A stretch of 64,000 bases of DNA from NCBI RefSeq assembly GCF_017872975.1, contig NZ_JAGGJP010000003.1, positions 186,001 to 250,000 of the forward strand. Reading direction: 5' to 3'. The notes below the pieces were generated by a model. It made no database searches, was not told the DNA's origin, and worked only from the letters and a program-made list of their open reading frames with translations. This document shows positions 17,901-26,600 of this stretch, in pieces (position 1 is the stretch's first letter; each line of letters begins with the position of its first letter). The stretch is from Rubellimicrobium aerolatum (GTDB lineage: Bacteria > Pseudomonadota > Alphaproteobacteria > Rhodobacterales > Rhodobacteraceae). A program made the translations under genes and the position numbers.

Positions 17901-18503
17901 GCGGTCCTCGGGCGTGAAGAACATCGCGCCCGGCCGGCCCAGCGCCTCGGCCTCCGTGTAGCCCATCAGCCGCTCGGCCCCGGTGTTCCAGCTCGTGATG
18001 AGGCCCTTCTCGTCCTGCGTGATGATGGCGAAGTCGTCCGCCCCCTCGACGATCCGGCGGTAGCGCTCCTCGCTGGCCTCCAGCGCGGCCTTGGCGCGGG
18101 CCTGCTCGGTCACGTCGTGCCCCTGCACGAGGATGCCCTCCACGGTCCCGTCGGCCGCGCGGACGGGCTCGTAGATGAAGTCCAGCACCCGCTCCCCCTC
18201 GGGGGCGTCGGCGCTCGGGCGGAGGCGGATCGCGCGGCTCCGCGCCACGTGCCGCTCGCCCGTGGCATAGACCCGGTCGAGCAGCTCGTAGAAGCCCTGG
18301 TCCACGATGTCGGGCAGCGCCTCGCGCACCGGCTTGCCCAGGATGTCCGCGCGCTCGACCAGCCGCAGATAGGCCTCGTTCGCCACCTCGAAGACGTGCC
18401 GGGGGCCCCGCAGCACGCACATGAAGGTCGGCGACTTGTCGAAGAGGGCGGCGAAGTCCAGGTCGGGGCGGTTCAAGGGACGGCTTTCGTTCGGGGTCGG
18501 CAC
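14934..18503 (-). CDS. multi-PAS/GAF hybrid histidine kinase with receiver domain
   Basis: 1,189 residues, no membrane segment: a soluble sensor. Domain order: PAS (about 15-135), PAS/PAC (145-265), PAS/PAC (275-395), GAF (400-545), a short coiled coil, PAS (570-690), PAS (705-830), HisKA with phospho-acceptor His838 (TGGVAHDFNNLL), HATPase_c (N box NLAVNARDAMPEGG; G boxes GTGMD and GQGTGLGLS), then a receiver with Asp1126 (LVITDHLMPG). The GTG start fits the first PAS domain. The isolated receiver suggests phosphorelay or self-regulation, but no HPt or partner regulator is adjacent. Neither signal nor target is known. Confidence 0.93.
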   Translation of the reverse strand: MPTPNESRPLNRPDLDFAALFDKSPTFMCVLRGPRHVFEVANEAYLRLVERADILGKPVREALPDIVDQGFYELLDRVYATGERHVARSRAIRLRPSADAPEGERVLDFIYEPVRAADGTVEGILVQGHDVTEQARAKAALEASEERYRRIVEGADDFAIITQDEKGLITSWNTGAERLMGYTEAEALGRPGAMFFTPEDRAKGDPDREMARALSEGRAVNERWHLRKDGTRFWGSGLMMRADGPGRGYIKMFRDRTAEHEGEARLRASEARLRAALDIETVGAIYIDAEGRLVDANDAFLRMAGHGRADLEAGRLRWQELTPPEWMADSERAWAELTATGRTTPYEKEYLRPDGSRWWALFAAKLLPDGTAFEVVLDITARKAAEARRAALARIADRLRDLEEPAAIAFAAAEELGRALGVGRVGYGTMDHEAETLRVERDWTAPGVATLAGVHRLRDYGSIVEDLKRGEPTVIPDTGHDPRTGGPEATAALAAVDVRAVVNVPVLERGRLVALLFANDARPRDWSPEDLDLIREVAGRTRTAVERARAVAALRQANETLEARVAQAVAERDRMWATSPDLMLVIGFDGVLRRVNPAWTTILGYAPEEMVGRHVTEFVVPEDHAATAAAAGLAAHGGQPRVVNRYRHKDGSLRWISWTAAQGGDATYATGRDITAERERQARLDAAEAARREADALYRAYFENTAEALFVIGAQPDGGFTIEELNPAHQAATGLDVRPLRGRRVEEQLPPEVARAVAANYRRAVALGRPTSYREVLALPAGRRHWDTVLVPVRDRAGRVTRLIGSARDITAQVEAEEQLRQAQKMDAMGQLTGGVAHDFNNLLTPILAVLDRLQRQGLGEPRERRLIAGAAQSAERARTLVQRLLAFARRQPLQPTAVDLGALVEGMADLVRSTTGPRVEVEVAVAPGLPPALADANQVEMAILNLAVNARDAMPEGGTLRLSADGEAVGPGHATGLPPGRYLRLSVADTGTGMDEATLARAVEPFFSTKALGQGTGLGLSMVHGLAAQLGGALRILSAPGRGTTAELWLPATEQGAADRPGPPPEGERAPAGGTVLLVDDEDLVRASTAALLAELGFGVVEAASAGEALDRLDGGLAPDLVITDHLMPGMHGTDLARLLRARRPGLPVLVISGYAGVDGIAPDLPRLAKPFRRADLGTAVADLLARR

Positions 18504-18578
18504 GGTCGGCTTGAGGAAGCCTAGCCGGGCCGGGCGGAAGGCGACCCCGCGCGCCCGGCCCGCCTTCGGTCAGGCTCG

Positions 18579-18648
18579 GGCCGCGAGGTTGCGCGGCCCG
18601 CCCTCGGTCGGGTGTCAGGCCGCGAGGTTGCGCGGCCCGCCCTCGGTC
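18579..18648. repeat. 31-bp direct repeat duplicating the 3' end of ptsN
   Basis: Two identical 31-bp copies (18579-18609 and 18618-18648) start 39 bp apart. The right copy encodes the last ptsN residues (TEGGPRNLAA); the left copy lies just downstream of the stop. Confidence 0.9.
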
Positions 18649-19082
18649 AGGATCGTGTGCAGCGTCGCCGGGTCGCTGTTGGCGCGCAGCTTGGAGCAGA
18701 TCGCCGCGTCCCGCAGGGTCCGCGACACCAGCGCCAGGGCCTTGAGGTGCTCCACCCCCGAGCCCGAGGGCGCGAGGAGGCAGAACACCAGGTCCACCGG
18801 CTGGCGGTCCACGGCGTCGAAGTCGAGCGGCCGTTCGAGCCGCAGGAACAGCCCGCGCACCCGGTCCACCCCCGGCAGACGCGCGTGCGGCAGGGCCACG
18901 CCACGCCCCACGCCGGTCGGCCCCAGCGCCTCGCGGTCGAGAAGCGACTCGTTCACCCGCGCCGGATCGAGCCCCCAGCAGCCGTGCGCCATCTCCGCGA
19001 GGTCCTGGAGGAGGCGTCGCTTGCTGGGCGAGGTGGCCATGACCTTCACGCCGTCGGGCCGGAGGATTTCCGCCAGTTGCAT
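18615..19082 (-). CDS. ptsN: PTS IIA-like nitrogen-regulatory protein PtsN
   Basis: 155-residue EIIA-Ntr, the phosphoryl acceptor of the nitrogen PTS, which adjusts metabolism and transport rather than sugar uptake. The phospho-accepting His66 is in GVGRGVALPHARL, with the usual fold around it (PVDLVFCLLAPSGSGVEHL). It follows hpf by 10 bp, the usual alphaproteobacterial arrangement. The last ten codons are duplicated just past the stop. Confidence 0.93.
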   Translation of the reverse strand: MQLAEILRPDGVKVMATSPSKRRLLQDLAEMAHGCWGLDPARVNESLLDREALGPTGVGRGVALPHARLPGVDRVRGLFLRLERPLDFDAVDRQPVDLVFCLLAPSGSGVEHLKALALVSRTLRDAAICSKLRANSDPATLHTILTEGGPRNLAA

Positions 19083-19092
19083 CGCTCGTCCG

Positions 19093-19713
19093 TCAGCCCT
19101 GGGCAGAGGAGCCGCCGGATTCGACGCGGGGGTCGATCCAGCCGATGTTGCCGTCCTCGCGCCGGTAGACGACGTTGATCGCGCCGCCCTTCTCGTTGCG
19201 GAACACGAGCACCGGGGCGTGCTGGAGGTCCATCTGGAGGACCGCCTCGGCCACCGACAGCGACGGCACGCGCAGCTCGGTCTCGGCGATGATGGTCGGC
19301 CCGGCGTCGCCGTTGACCGACTCGTCGTGGTGGTCCTCGTCGTCCTCCACGTCCTCGTCGAAGGGTGCCAGCACGAACGATCCGGCGGGCACGGTGTCCA
19401 CCGGGTTCGGCCGCTCCTTGTGGTGGTCCTTCAGCCGGCGCTTGTGGCGGCGGAGCTGCTTGGCCATCCGCTCGCGCGCGGCCTCGAAGGCGGCATAGCA
19501 GTCGGCGCCCATGCCGTTCGCCTGCGCCACGAGCCCGGTGGACAGGTGGACGAAGACCTCGCAGGCCAGCCCGAAGCCATCGCGCGAGAAGGTCACGGTC
19601 GCGTCCGTGGGCCGCCCGGCGTACTTGGCCGTGGACTCGGTCAGCGCCTGGTTCACGTGCGCCTGGAGCGACTCCCCGATATCGATGTCCTTGCCGCTGA
19701 CTCGGATGCGCAT
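19093..19713 (-). CDS. hpf: ribosome hibernation promoting factor, long form
   Basis: 206 residues: N-terminal HPF/YfiA ribosome-binding domain (MRIRVSGKDIDIGESLQAHV; FEAARERMAKQLRRHKRRLKDHH), an acidic His-containing linker (DEDVEDDEDHHDESVNGD) and the C-terminal dimerisation domain of long HPF (APVLVFRNEKGGAINVVYRREDGNIGWIDP). It promotes 100S ribosome dimers in resting cells. The start has AGGAG upstream. In many alphaproteobacteria rpoN lies between lptB and hpf; here it does not. Confidence 0.95.
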   Translation of the reverse strand: MRIRVSGKDIDIGESLQAHVNQALTESTAKYAGRPTDATVTFSRDGFGLACEVFVHLSTGLVAQANGMGADCYAAFEAARERMAKQLRRHKRRLKDHHKERPNPVDTVPAGSFVLAPFDEDVEDDEDHHDESVNGDAGPTIIAETELRVPSLSVAEAVLQMDLQHAPVLVFRNEKGGAINVVYRREDGNIGWIDPRVESGGSSAQG

Positions 19714-19848
19714 GTCATCTCCTCGGTTCTGCCCGGCGGCCCTGGGGGGCGGCCGGTGGGTGGTGCCCGGCGGGACGCGGGCCATGGCCGCCCCCGCCCG
19801 CCGGGCCGTCGATGCGGGCCTTCGCCCCTCCGGGCGCTGGCGTCAAGG

Positions 19849-20670
19849 TCATGGCGGGCGCCGCCCGCCGACGAGGCCGAGCCCCGCCGGCCGGCCGGCC
19901 TCCGGCGAGGCCCCGAAGCCCTGCCCGAAGCCCTGCCCGAAGCTCTGGCCCAGGTAGACGCGGCGCACGGCCTCGTCGCGGACCACCTCGGCGGCGGTGC
20001 CGGACATCAGGACGCGCCCGTCGTGCAGGATGTAGGCCCGATCCACCAGGCCCAGGGTCTCGCGCACGTTGTGATCGGTGATGAGCACGCCGATGCCACG
20101 CCCCTTCAGCCCCTCGACCAGGCCCCGGATGTCGCCCACGGCGATCGGGTCCACGCCCGCGAAGGGCTCGTCCAGAAGCACATAGGAAGGCCGCGCCGCG
20201 AGGCAACGCGCGATCTCCACCCGCCGCCGCTCCCCTCCCGACAGCGCGAGCGCGGGCGCGCGCCGCAGATGGGCGATGCCGAACTCGGACAGCAGCTCCT
20301 CCAGCCGCCCGCGCCGCGCCTCGCGCCGCTCGGCCAACTCCAGGATGGCGAGGATGTTGTCCTCGACCGTCAGGCCGCGGAAGATCGACATCTCCTGCGG
20401 GAGGTAGCCCAGCCCCAGCCGCGCGCGGCGATACATCGGCAGGCCGGTCACGTCCTGCCCGTCGATGACCACCTGCCCGCCCTCGGGCGCGACCAGCCCG
20501 GCGATGGCATAGAAGCAGGTCGTCTTGCCCGACCCGTTCGGCCCCAGCAGCGCCACCACCTCGCCCGGCGCGAGGTCCAGGCTCACGTCGCGGATCACCG
20601 GCCGGCGGCGATAGCTCTTGCGGAGGGAGCGCACCGACAGGCCGGTGCGGGCGGCGGGCTCGGGACTCAT
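19849..20670 (-). CDS. lptB: LPS export ABC transporter ATP-binding protein LptB
   Basis: ATPase that drives LPS extraction from the inner membrane with LptFG and LptC. Walker A GPNGSGKT, Q-loop (YLPQEMSIF), signature LSGGERRR, Walker B YVLLDEPFAG, H-loop (LITDHNV). 273 residues. The end is unusual: a 12-bp triplication gives SFGQGFGQGFG, followed by a Gly/Arg/Pro-rich tail beyond the normal LptB end. The start overlaps the lptA stop (ATGA). Confidence 0.95.
   Translation of the reverse strand: MSPEPAARTGLSVRSLRKSYRRRPVIRDVSLDLAPGEVVALLGPNGSGKTTCFYAIAGLVAPEGGQVVIDGQDVTGLPMYRRARLGLGYLPQEMSIFRGLTVEDNILAILELAERREARRGRLEELLSEFGIAHLRRAPALALSGGERRRVEIARCLAARPSYVLLDEPFAGVDPIAVGDIRGLVEGLKGRGIGVLITDHNVRETLGLVDRAYILHDGRVLMSGTAAEVVRDEAVRRVYLGQSFGQGFGQGFGASPEAGRPAGLGLVGGRRPP
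19912..19947. repeat. 12-bp triplication inside lptB
   Basis: Three consecutive copies of CCCGAAGCCCTG (the third with one change) encode the GQGF repeats near the LptB C terminus. Confidence 0.85.
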
Positions 20671-21146
20671 GGCGGGGGCCCCCCCAGCACGGTCCGCACC
20701 CGCCCCTCCATCCGCGCCGTCCCGGCGTCGAGGTCCACCACCAGCCGCTCCCCCGACACCGCGCTTTGCCCCTGCGTCAGCAGCACGTCCCCCGTCAGGA
20801 TCAGCGTCCGCGCCGTCAGGTCGTAGTCCGCCCCCTCGGCCTCGGCGGCCTCGTCCGGCGTGGCCAGCGTCACCCCGCCGGACGCGAGCAGCCGCGCGAT
20901 GGCCCCCGTCGCCGCGTCGTAGAACACCTCGACCGTTCCCGCCGACAGCCGCAGCCCGCCCTGCCCGATCACCACGTCGCCGGTGAAGGTCGCCGCCCCC
21001 GTCGCCTGGTCCACGCTCAGGCTGTCCGCCGTCACCTCGACCGGCGCGGCGGGGTCGGTGGCGAAGCTGCCGCCCAGCGACACCCCCTGCGCGACGGCCC
21101 CCCCGGGGATCAGGAGCGCGAGGACAAGGACGCGCAAGCGGAACAT
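20667..21146 (-). CDS. lptA: LPS transport periplasmic protein LptA
   Basis: 159 residues with a Sec signal peptide (MFRLRVLVLALLIPGGAVAQ) and an OstA/LptA beta-jellyroll (VEVTADSLSVDQATGAATFTGDVVI). It bridges LPS across the periplasm between LptC and LptD. The start at 21146 overlaps the lptC stop and its own stop overlaps the lptB start, so the three genes are translationally coupled. Confidence 0.93.
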   Translation of the reverse strand: MFRLRVLVLALLIPGGAVAQGVSLGGSFATDPAAPVEVTADSLSVDQATGAATFTGDVVIGQGGLRLSAGTVEVFYDAATGAIARLLASGGVTLATPDEAAEAEGADYDLTARTLILTGDVLLTQGQSAVSGERLVVDLDAGTARMEGRVRTVLGGPPP

Positions 21147-21772
21147 CAGGGACCCTCGGCAGTGACCTGGGGATGATATAGCAGCCGCACGCCGCCGTCG
21201 AACAGCAGCCGCGCGGCCCCCGCGCCGTCGCCCGCCTCCAGCGCCAGCCACCCCGCCTCGATCGCGCCGAAGGGCGCGGTCCCCGTCACCGGCCCGGTGA
21301 TGGCGGTCCCGGTGGACAGGTCCGCCGTCACCTCCGGCGTCTCGACCGCCGTGGCCGGGCTCGCCTCCACCCGCACGCCGCCCGCCAGCCGCAGCCGCCG
21401 CGCCGGCCCGTCCACCTCGCCCGTCCCGGCGGTCAGCGTCGCGGTCCCGCCCCCCGGCGTCCGGGTCTCCAGCCGGGGCGCGGCGACGGCGTACACGTCC
21501 TCCCGCCCCGGCAGCGGCGTCAGCCGGTCGGCCGAGAGCGTCACGGTCGTCCCGTCCGGCGCGACCCCCGACAGGCGCGGCCGGTCGATGCGCGGCTCGC
21601 GCGCGATCTCCTCCAGCCGGGCGAAGGGGATGCTGTCCGGCCCCGCCGGCGCGCGCGCCAGCAGGAACATCGTGGACAGGAGCGCCAGCGCCGCCAGCGG
21701 CAGCAGCACCTTGGCCCAGGCGATGGCGCGGCTGCGGCGGCGGAAGGGGATGCGGAAGCCGGGCTCGGCCAT
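21146..21772 (-). CDS. lptC: LPS export protein LptC
   Basis: 208 residues: one N-terminal membrane anchor (AKVLLPLAALALLSTMFLLA) and a periplasmic LptC jellyroll with weakly conserved sequence (DGTTVTLSADRLTPLPG). The identification rests on the anchor, size and position between kdsD and lptA. ATG 21772 is preferred; a GTG at 21781 overlapping the kdsD stop is also possible. Confidence 0.9.
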   Translation of the reverse strand: MAEPGFRIPFRRRSRAIAWAKVLLPLAALALLSTMFLLARAPAGPDSIPFARLEEIAREPRIDRPRLSGVAPDGTTVTLSADRLTPLPGREDVYAVAAPRLETRTPGGGTATLTAGTGEVDGPARRLRLAGGVRVEASPATAVETPEVTADLSTGTAITGPVTGTAPFGAIEAGWLALEAGDGAGAARLLFDGGVRLLYHPQVTAEGP

Positions 21773-21777
21773 CGCCG

Positions 21778-22749
21778 TCACCCCAGCCCCGCCCGCAGGC
21801 AGTCGTGGACATGGAGCACCCCCGCCACCCGCCCCGGCTCGGCCGGGTCCACCACGAACAGGCAGGTGACGCGGCGGGCGTTCATCAGCGCCACCGCCTC
21901 CTCGGCCAGCGCGTCCGGCGCGACGGTCAAGGGCCTGCGCGTCATCACCTCGCCCGCCGTCCGGTCCAGCAGCCCCGCCATGTGCCGCCGCAGGTCGCCG
22001 TCCGTGACGATCCCGACCAGCCGCCCGCCCGCGTCCGTCACGCCCACCACGCCGAACCCCTTGCGGCTCATCTCCAGCAACGCCTCGCCCATCGGGGCGC
22101 CCTCCGCCACCAGCGGCACGGCCGCGCCTCCGTGCATCAGCGCCGCCACCCGCGTCAGCCGCGCCCCCAGCCGCCCGCCGGGGTGGAAGCCGCGGAAGTC
22201 CTCGGGCGTGAAGGCCCGCGCCTCCATCAGCGCGATGGCCAGCGCGTCCCCCAGCGCCAGCATCATCGCCGTCGATGTCGTGGGCACCACCCCGATCCCG
22301 CAGGCCTCCGGCACCGCCGGCAGCAGCAGCGCCACGTCCGACCGCCGCAGCAGCGACGACCCGGCCCGCCCCGCCACCCCGATCAGCGGAATCCCGAACC
22401 GCCGCGTGTGCGCCACGAGGTCCGCCAGCTCCGGCGTCTCCCCCGAATTGGACAGCACCAGCACCACGTCGCCGCGCATCATCATGCCGAGGTCGCCGTG
22501 CGAGGCCTCCGCCGGATGCACGAACTGCGCCGGCGTGCCCGTCGAGGCCAGCGTCGCGGCGATCTTGCGCCCGACGTGCCCCGACTTGCCCATGCCCGAC
22601 ACGACGACCCGGCCCCGCGCGCCCAGGATCGTCTCGACCGCCGTCTCGAACCCGTCCCCCAGCCCCTCGGCCAGCGCGTCCAGCGCCCGCGCCTCCTCGC
22701 GGATCACGCGAAGGGCGGTGGCGCGGGCGCGGGGCGGGTCAATGGGCAA
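21778..22749 (-). CDS. kdsD: D-arabinose-5-phosphate isomerase (KpsF/GutQ family)
   Basis: Converts ribulose-5-phosphate to arabinose-5-phosphate, the first step to Kdo. An N-terminal SIS domain (residues 30-170; VVVSGMGKSGHVGRKIAATLASTGTP; LSNSGETPEL) is followed by two CBS domains (205-320). There is no ATG near the expected N terminus. The TTG at 22749 (LPIDPPRARATALRVIREE), which lies inside the end of rnd, gives a normal length of 323 residues. Two genes later comes LPS export, so Kdo synthesis and LPS transport are clustered. Confidence 0.92.
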   Translation of the reverse strand: MPIDPPRARATALRVIREEARALDALAEGLGDGFETAVETILGARGRVVVSGMGKSGHVGRKIAATLASTGTPAQFVHPAEASHGDLGMMMRGDVVLVLSNSGETPELADLVAHTRRFGIPLIGVAGRAGSSLLRRSDVALLLPAVPEACGIGVVPTTSTAMMLALGDALAIALMEARAFTPEDFRGFHPGGRLGARLTRVAALMHGGAAVPLVAEGAPMGEALLEMSRKGFGVVGVTDAGGRLVGIVTDGDLRRHMAGLLDRTAGEVMTRRPLTVAPDALAEEAVALMNARRVTCLFVVDPAEPGRVAGVLHVHDCLRAGLG

Positions 22750-23350
22750 AGATGTCCACCTCGGGCCACCCGGCCAGGTCGAGCCGCGCCCGCGTCGGCA
22801 GGAACTCGAAGCAGGCCCGCGCGATCTCCGTCCGCCCCTCGCGCGCCAGCAGCACGTCGAGAGCGTCCCGCAGCCGGTGCAGGTGCAGCACGTCCGACGC
22901 GGCATAGTCGAGCTGCGCCGGCGACAGCGCCTCCGCGCCCCAGTCCGACTGCTGCTGCTGCTTGGAGATGTCCACGCCCAGCAGGTCCTGGAGCAGGTAT
23001 TTCAGCCCGTGCCGGTCGGTGAAGGTCCGCACCAGCTTGGACGCGATCTTGGTGCAATAGACCGGCCGCGTCTGCGTCCCGAACGTGTGCTCCAGCACGG
23101 CGATGTCGAACCGCCCGAAATGGAACAGCTTCAGCACCTCCGGGTCGGCCAGCATCCGGCACAGGTTCGGCGCCTCCGTCTGCCCCGGCGCGACCTGCAC
23201 GAGGTGGCAGTTCCCGTCGCCCCCCGACATCTGCACGAGGCAGAGCCGGTCGCGGCCGGGGATCAGGCCCATCGTCTCGCAGTCGATGGCGACCACGGGG
23301 CCGAGATCGAGTCCGTCGGGCAGGTCGCCCTGGTAGAGGTGGTTCGCCAT
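22739..23350 (-). CDS. rnd: ribonuclease D, short form
   Basis: 203 residues: only the DEDD 3'-5' exonuclease domain, with no HRDC domains, as in alphaproteobacterial short RNase D. Motifs: Exo I VVAIDCETMGLIP, Exo II FHFGRFDIAVL, Exo III YAASDVLHLHRL. It matures structured RNAs. It overlaps the kdsD start and is probably the first gene of the kdsD-lpt-hpf-ptsN group. Confidence 0.92.
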   Translation of the reverse strand: MANHLYQGDLPDGLDLGPVVAIDCETMGLIPGRDRLCLVQMSGGDGNCHLVQVAPGQTEAPNLCRMLADPEVLKLFHFGRFDIAVLEHTFGTQTRPVYCTKIASKLVRTFTDRHGLKYLLQDLLGVDISKQQQQSDWGAEALSPAQLDYAASDVLHLHRLRDALDVLLAREGRTEIARACFEFLPTRARLDLAGWPEVDIFAH

Positions 23351-23657
23351 GGCCGTCTCGCGTCTGGGGCAGGGTGGCCTCCAGCTATGCGGGCGAAGGG
23401 CGCGGGTCAATGCGGGGGCCACGCGGGGCCCGGGGGCGAACGGCCCTCGTCCGAGACCCCGTCCAGGGCCCTGCCGCCACGCCCGTTGGCCGAACCGCCG
23501 CCGCCCTCGCCGGACTCCCCCGCCGATTGAATCGAATTGAGCGGAGACGCCATGGACTCGCAAAGGTTGCGCCACGTTTTCGCCGCGATCCGGCCGGATA
23601 TTCACCACGAGCCGGACAGGACGCCGGCCTGACATATTCGGAGTTGGAACAGACCAG
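23351..23657. other. 307-bp divergent intergenic region
   Basis: Separates rnd (minus) from the giant DUF11 gene (plus) and must hold both promoters. A slightly AT-richer patch near 23625-23645 (TGACATATTCGGAG) is the best place for the rightward promoter, but no clear hexamer pair was found. Confidence 0.35.
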
Positions 23658-26600
23658 ATGGACCATGATGCTCGTGCGGACAGCAGGGCGGCGGCCCTGC
23701 ATCCGCCGGCATCCCGACGCCTCGCGCGCCGGCTCTCCCCGCGCGCGCCCACCTTCCGGGCGCCCGCCTTCCGCGCGCCCGTGTTGCGCGTCCCCGGGGC
23801 GGCGCGCGCCCTCGCTCGCGCCCTCGCTCGCGCCCTCGCGCTGGCGCTTCCCCTCGCCGGGCTCCTCGCGGCCCGGCCCGCCCCGGCGCAGGCGCAGAAC
23901 GTCAACTGGGTCGTCAACCTCGACGACACCGGCTCGGACCCGATGCCCGCCGGCGGCACCGTCGCCTACGCCCTGCGGGTGGAGAACGGGGGCTTCGATC
24001 CCGCCCCCGCGACCACCGTCACCCTCGCCGTGCCTTCCGGCGCGACGCTGACCGCCGCCTCCGGCGCGATCGCCGGCTGCGCGCCGCGTCCCGCCACCGG
24101 CCCGGCGCAGGTCACCTGCACCGTCCCCGCGCTTCCCGCCGGCGGCGCGGCCTCCGCCGCCCTCTCCGTGCGGGCGACGGCCTCGGGCATGATCGTCCTC
24201 GGCGCCTCCGTGCCCGCGACCGGCGACATCGACCCCGCCGACAACACGGAAAGCGAGGGAACCACCATCACCCCGGGCGCGGACCTCGCGCTCGCGCTCG
24301 CCGCGCCCGCCTCCGTGCGCGCCGGCGGCCGGGCCGCCATCGTGCTGACCGCCACCAACGCCGGTCCCGGCGCGGCGACCGCGCCCCGCATCGCCTTCAC
24401 CGTCCCCACGGGCCTCGTCCGCCTGGGCCTGCCCACCGGCTGCGCGCTGTCGGGGACCACCGTCACCTGCTCCGCCGCCAGCCTCGCCCCCGGCGCGCAG
24501 ATGGCCTTCACCGTCACCGGGCAGGCGGCGGTGGCCGGCGGCTCGACCCTCGCCCTCGCCGCCGCGACGGCGCTGGCCTCGCCCACCGACCCCGTGCCGG
24601 GCAACGACACCGCGACGCGGACCCTTTCCGTCACCGCCGGCAGCGACCTCGCCCTGACCAAGGCGCGGACCCCGGCCTCGCGCATCTACGTGGACGACGC
24701 CGCGACCTTCACGCTGACGCCCACCTACACGGGCGACGCGCCCCAGGCCGTGACCGTCACCGACACCGTCCCCGCGAGCTACCGGATCGATTCGGTCACC
24801 GCGCCCGGCTGGACCTGCGCCACCCAGGGCCAGGCCGTGACCTGCGCGCGCGCGGCCGTCACCGGCGCGGGGCAGGACCGCCCGCTCGGCCCCATCGTCC
24901 TCGGCGTCACCGCGCTGGCGGCGGGCTCGCCCGTCAACGCCGCCTCCATCGCCGCCCAGGCCCCCGCCGACCCGGACGCCACCAACAACGCGGCCAGCGA
25001 CGGCGGTCCCGCCATCGCCGCCCGCTACATCGACCTCGTGGCCCGCAAGTCGGGGCCGAGCCCCGCCCTCGTGGTCGTCGGCAACCGCTACGACTTCCGC
25101 CTCGGCGCCTCCAACGCCGGCAACATGGGCCTCGTCGGCACCGTCGAGGTCGCGGACGACCTCCCCGCCGGCATGACCGCCACCGGCTACGCCGGCGCCG
25201 GCTGGACCTGCCTCCCCGCCGCCCCCGTCGCCGGCCCCGCCCGGATCACCTGCGCGCGCGCCTACGCCTCGGCGGGTCCGCTCGCCGCCGGGGCCGCCAC
25301 CCCCGACGCCACCATCCGGGTCGAGATCACGGGCACCGGCCCCCTGACCAACGCGGCGACCGTCCACAGCCCCGACGCGGCCCCGCCCGACCTCCTCCCC
25401 GGCAACGACGCGGCGGCGGCGACCGTGACCGGCAGCCTCGTCCCGGCCACCGCCGACCTGCGGGTGATCAAGACCGCCCGCGCCGCCAGCGTCGCCGCCG
25501 GCGACCCGCTGGCCTTCGACATCGAGATCGTCAACGACGGCCCGCAGCCCGCCACGGCGGTCACCCTGACGGACCAGCTCGACGGCCTGATGAACGGCGG
25601 CACGGGGGCGACCGGCGCGGGCCTCGTGTCCATCGACACGAGCCGGGCCCCCGGCCTGTCCTGCGGCTCCGCCGCGACCTCGCCCACCGGGCGGCGGCTG
25701 ACCTGCACGGCGGCCAGCCTCCCCGCCTGCCAGCCGGGCGTCGATTGCCCCGTCGTCGCCGTGACCGTCCGGCCCGGCGGCAACGCCTCCGCGCGGACCA
25801 ACGCGGCCTCCGTCCTCTCGGACCAGGTGGCCGACCCCGACCTCGCCAACAACGAGGGGCAGGCCGCCCACGCGGTGACCGCCCGCGCCGACGTGACCGT
25901 GACCCTGGCCGCCGCGCCCGCCTCGGCCACCGCCGGGCAGGGCCTCGCCTACACCCTGACCGCCATCAACCAGCCCAACGGCCTCAGCGACGCGCAGGCC
26001 GTGTCGGTCACGCAAAGCCTGCCGCCCGGCGTCGTGCTGCTGTCGGTCACCCCGTCCTGCGCCTCGGGCCCCGCCGTGGGAGAGCTGATCTCCCCTGCCT
26101 CCGCGCCCCTCGCCTGCGACCTCGGCCCCCTCGCCAACGGCGCGCAGCGGGCGGTGACCGTGGTCGTCCGGCCCACCGACGCCACCGCCTCCACCACCCT
26201 GACGAGCGTGGCCACCGTCGCCACCTCCACGCCCGAGACGGACACCGGCAACAACGCCGCCACCCGCGCCACCCCGGTCGCGCCGCCGGTCGTCGATCTC
26301 CAGGTCAACCAGTCCGACACCGTCGATCCCGTCACCATGGACGACGCCACCACCTACACCGTCATCCTCCGCAACAACGGCCCCTCCGCCGCCGAGGACG
26401 CGCGCCTGACCGACCAGCTCCCCGCGACGCGGCTTGCCTTCCAGTCCGTCGCCGCCCCCGGCGACGCCACCTGCACCGCGCCCGCCGTGGGCGCCCTCGG
26501 CGGGGTCCTGACCTGCGCCGTCCCCCTCCTCCCCGCCGGGGAAAGCCGCACGGTCGCCGTGACCCTCCGCGCCGTCGCCAAGGGCGTCGCCGCCAATACC

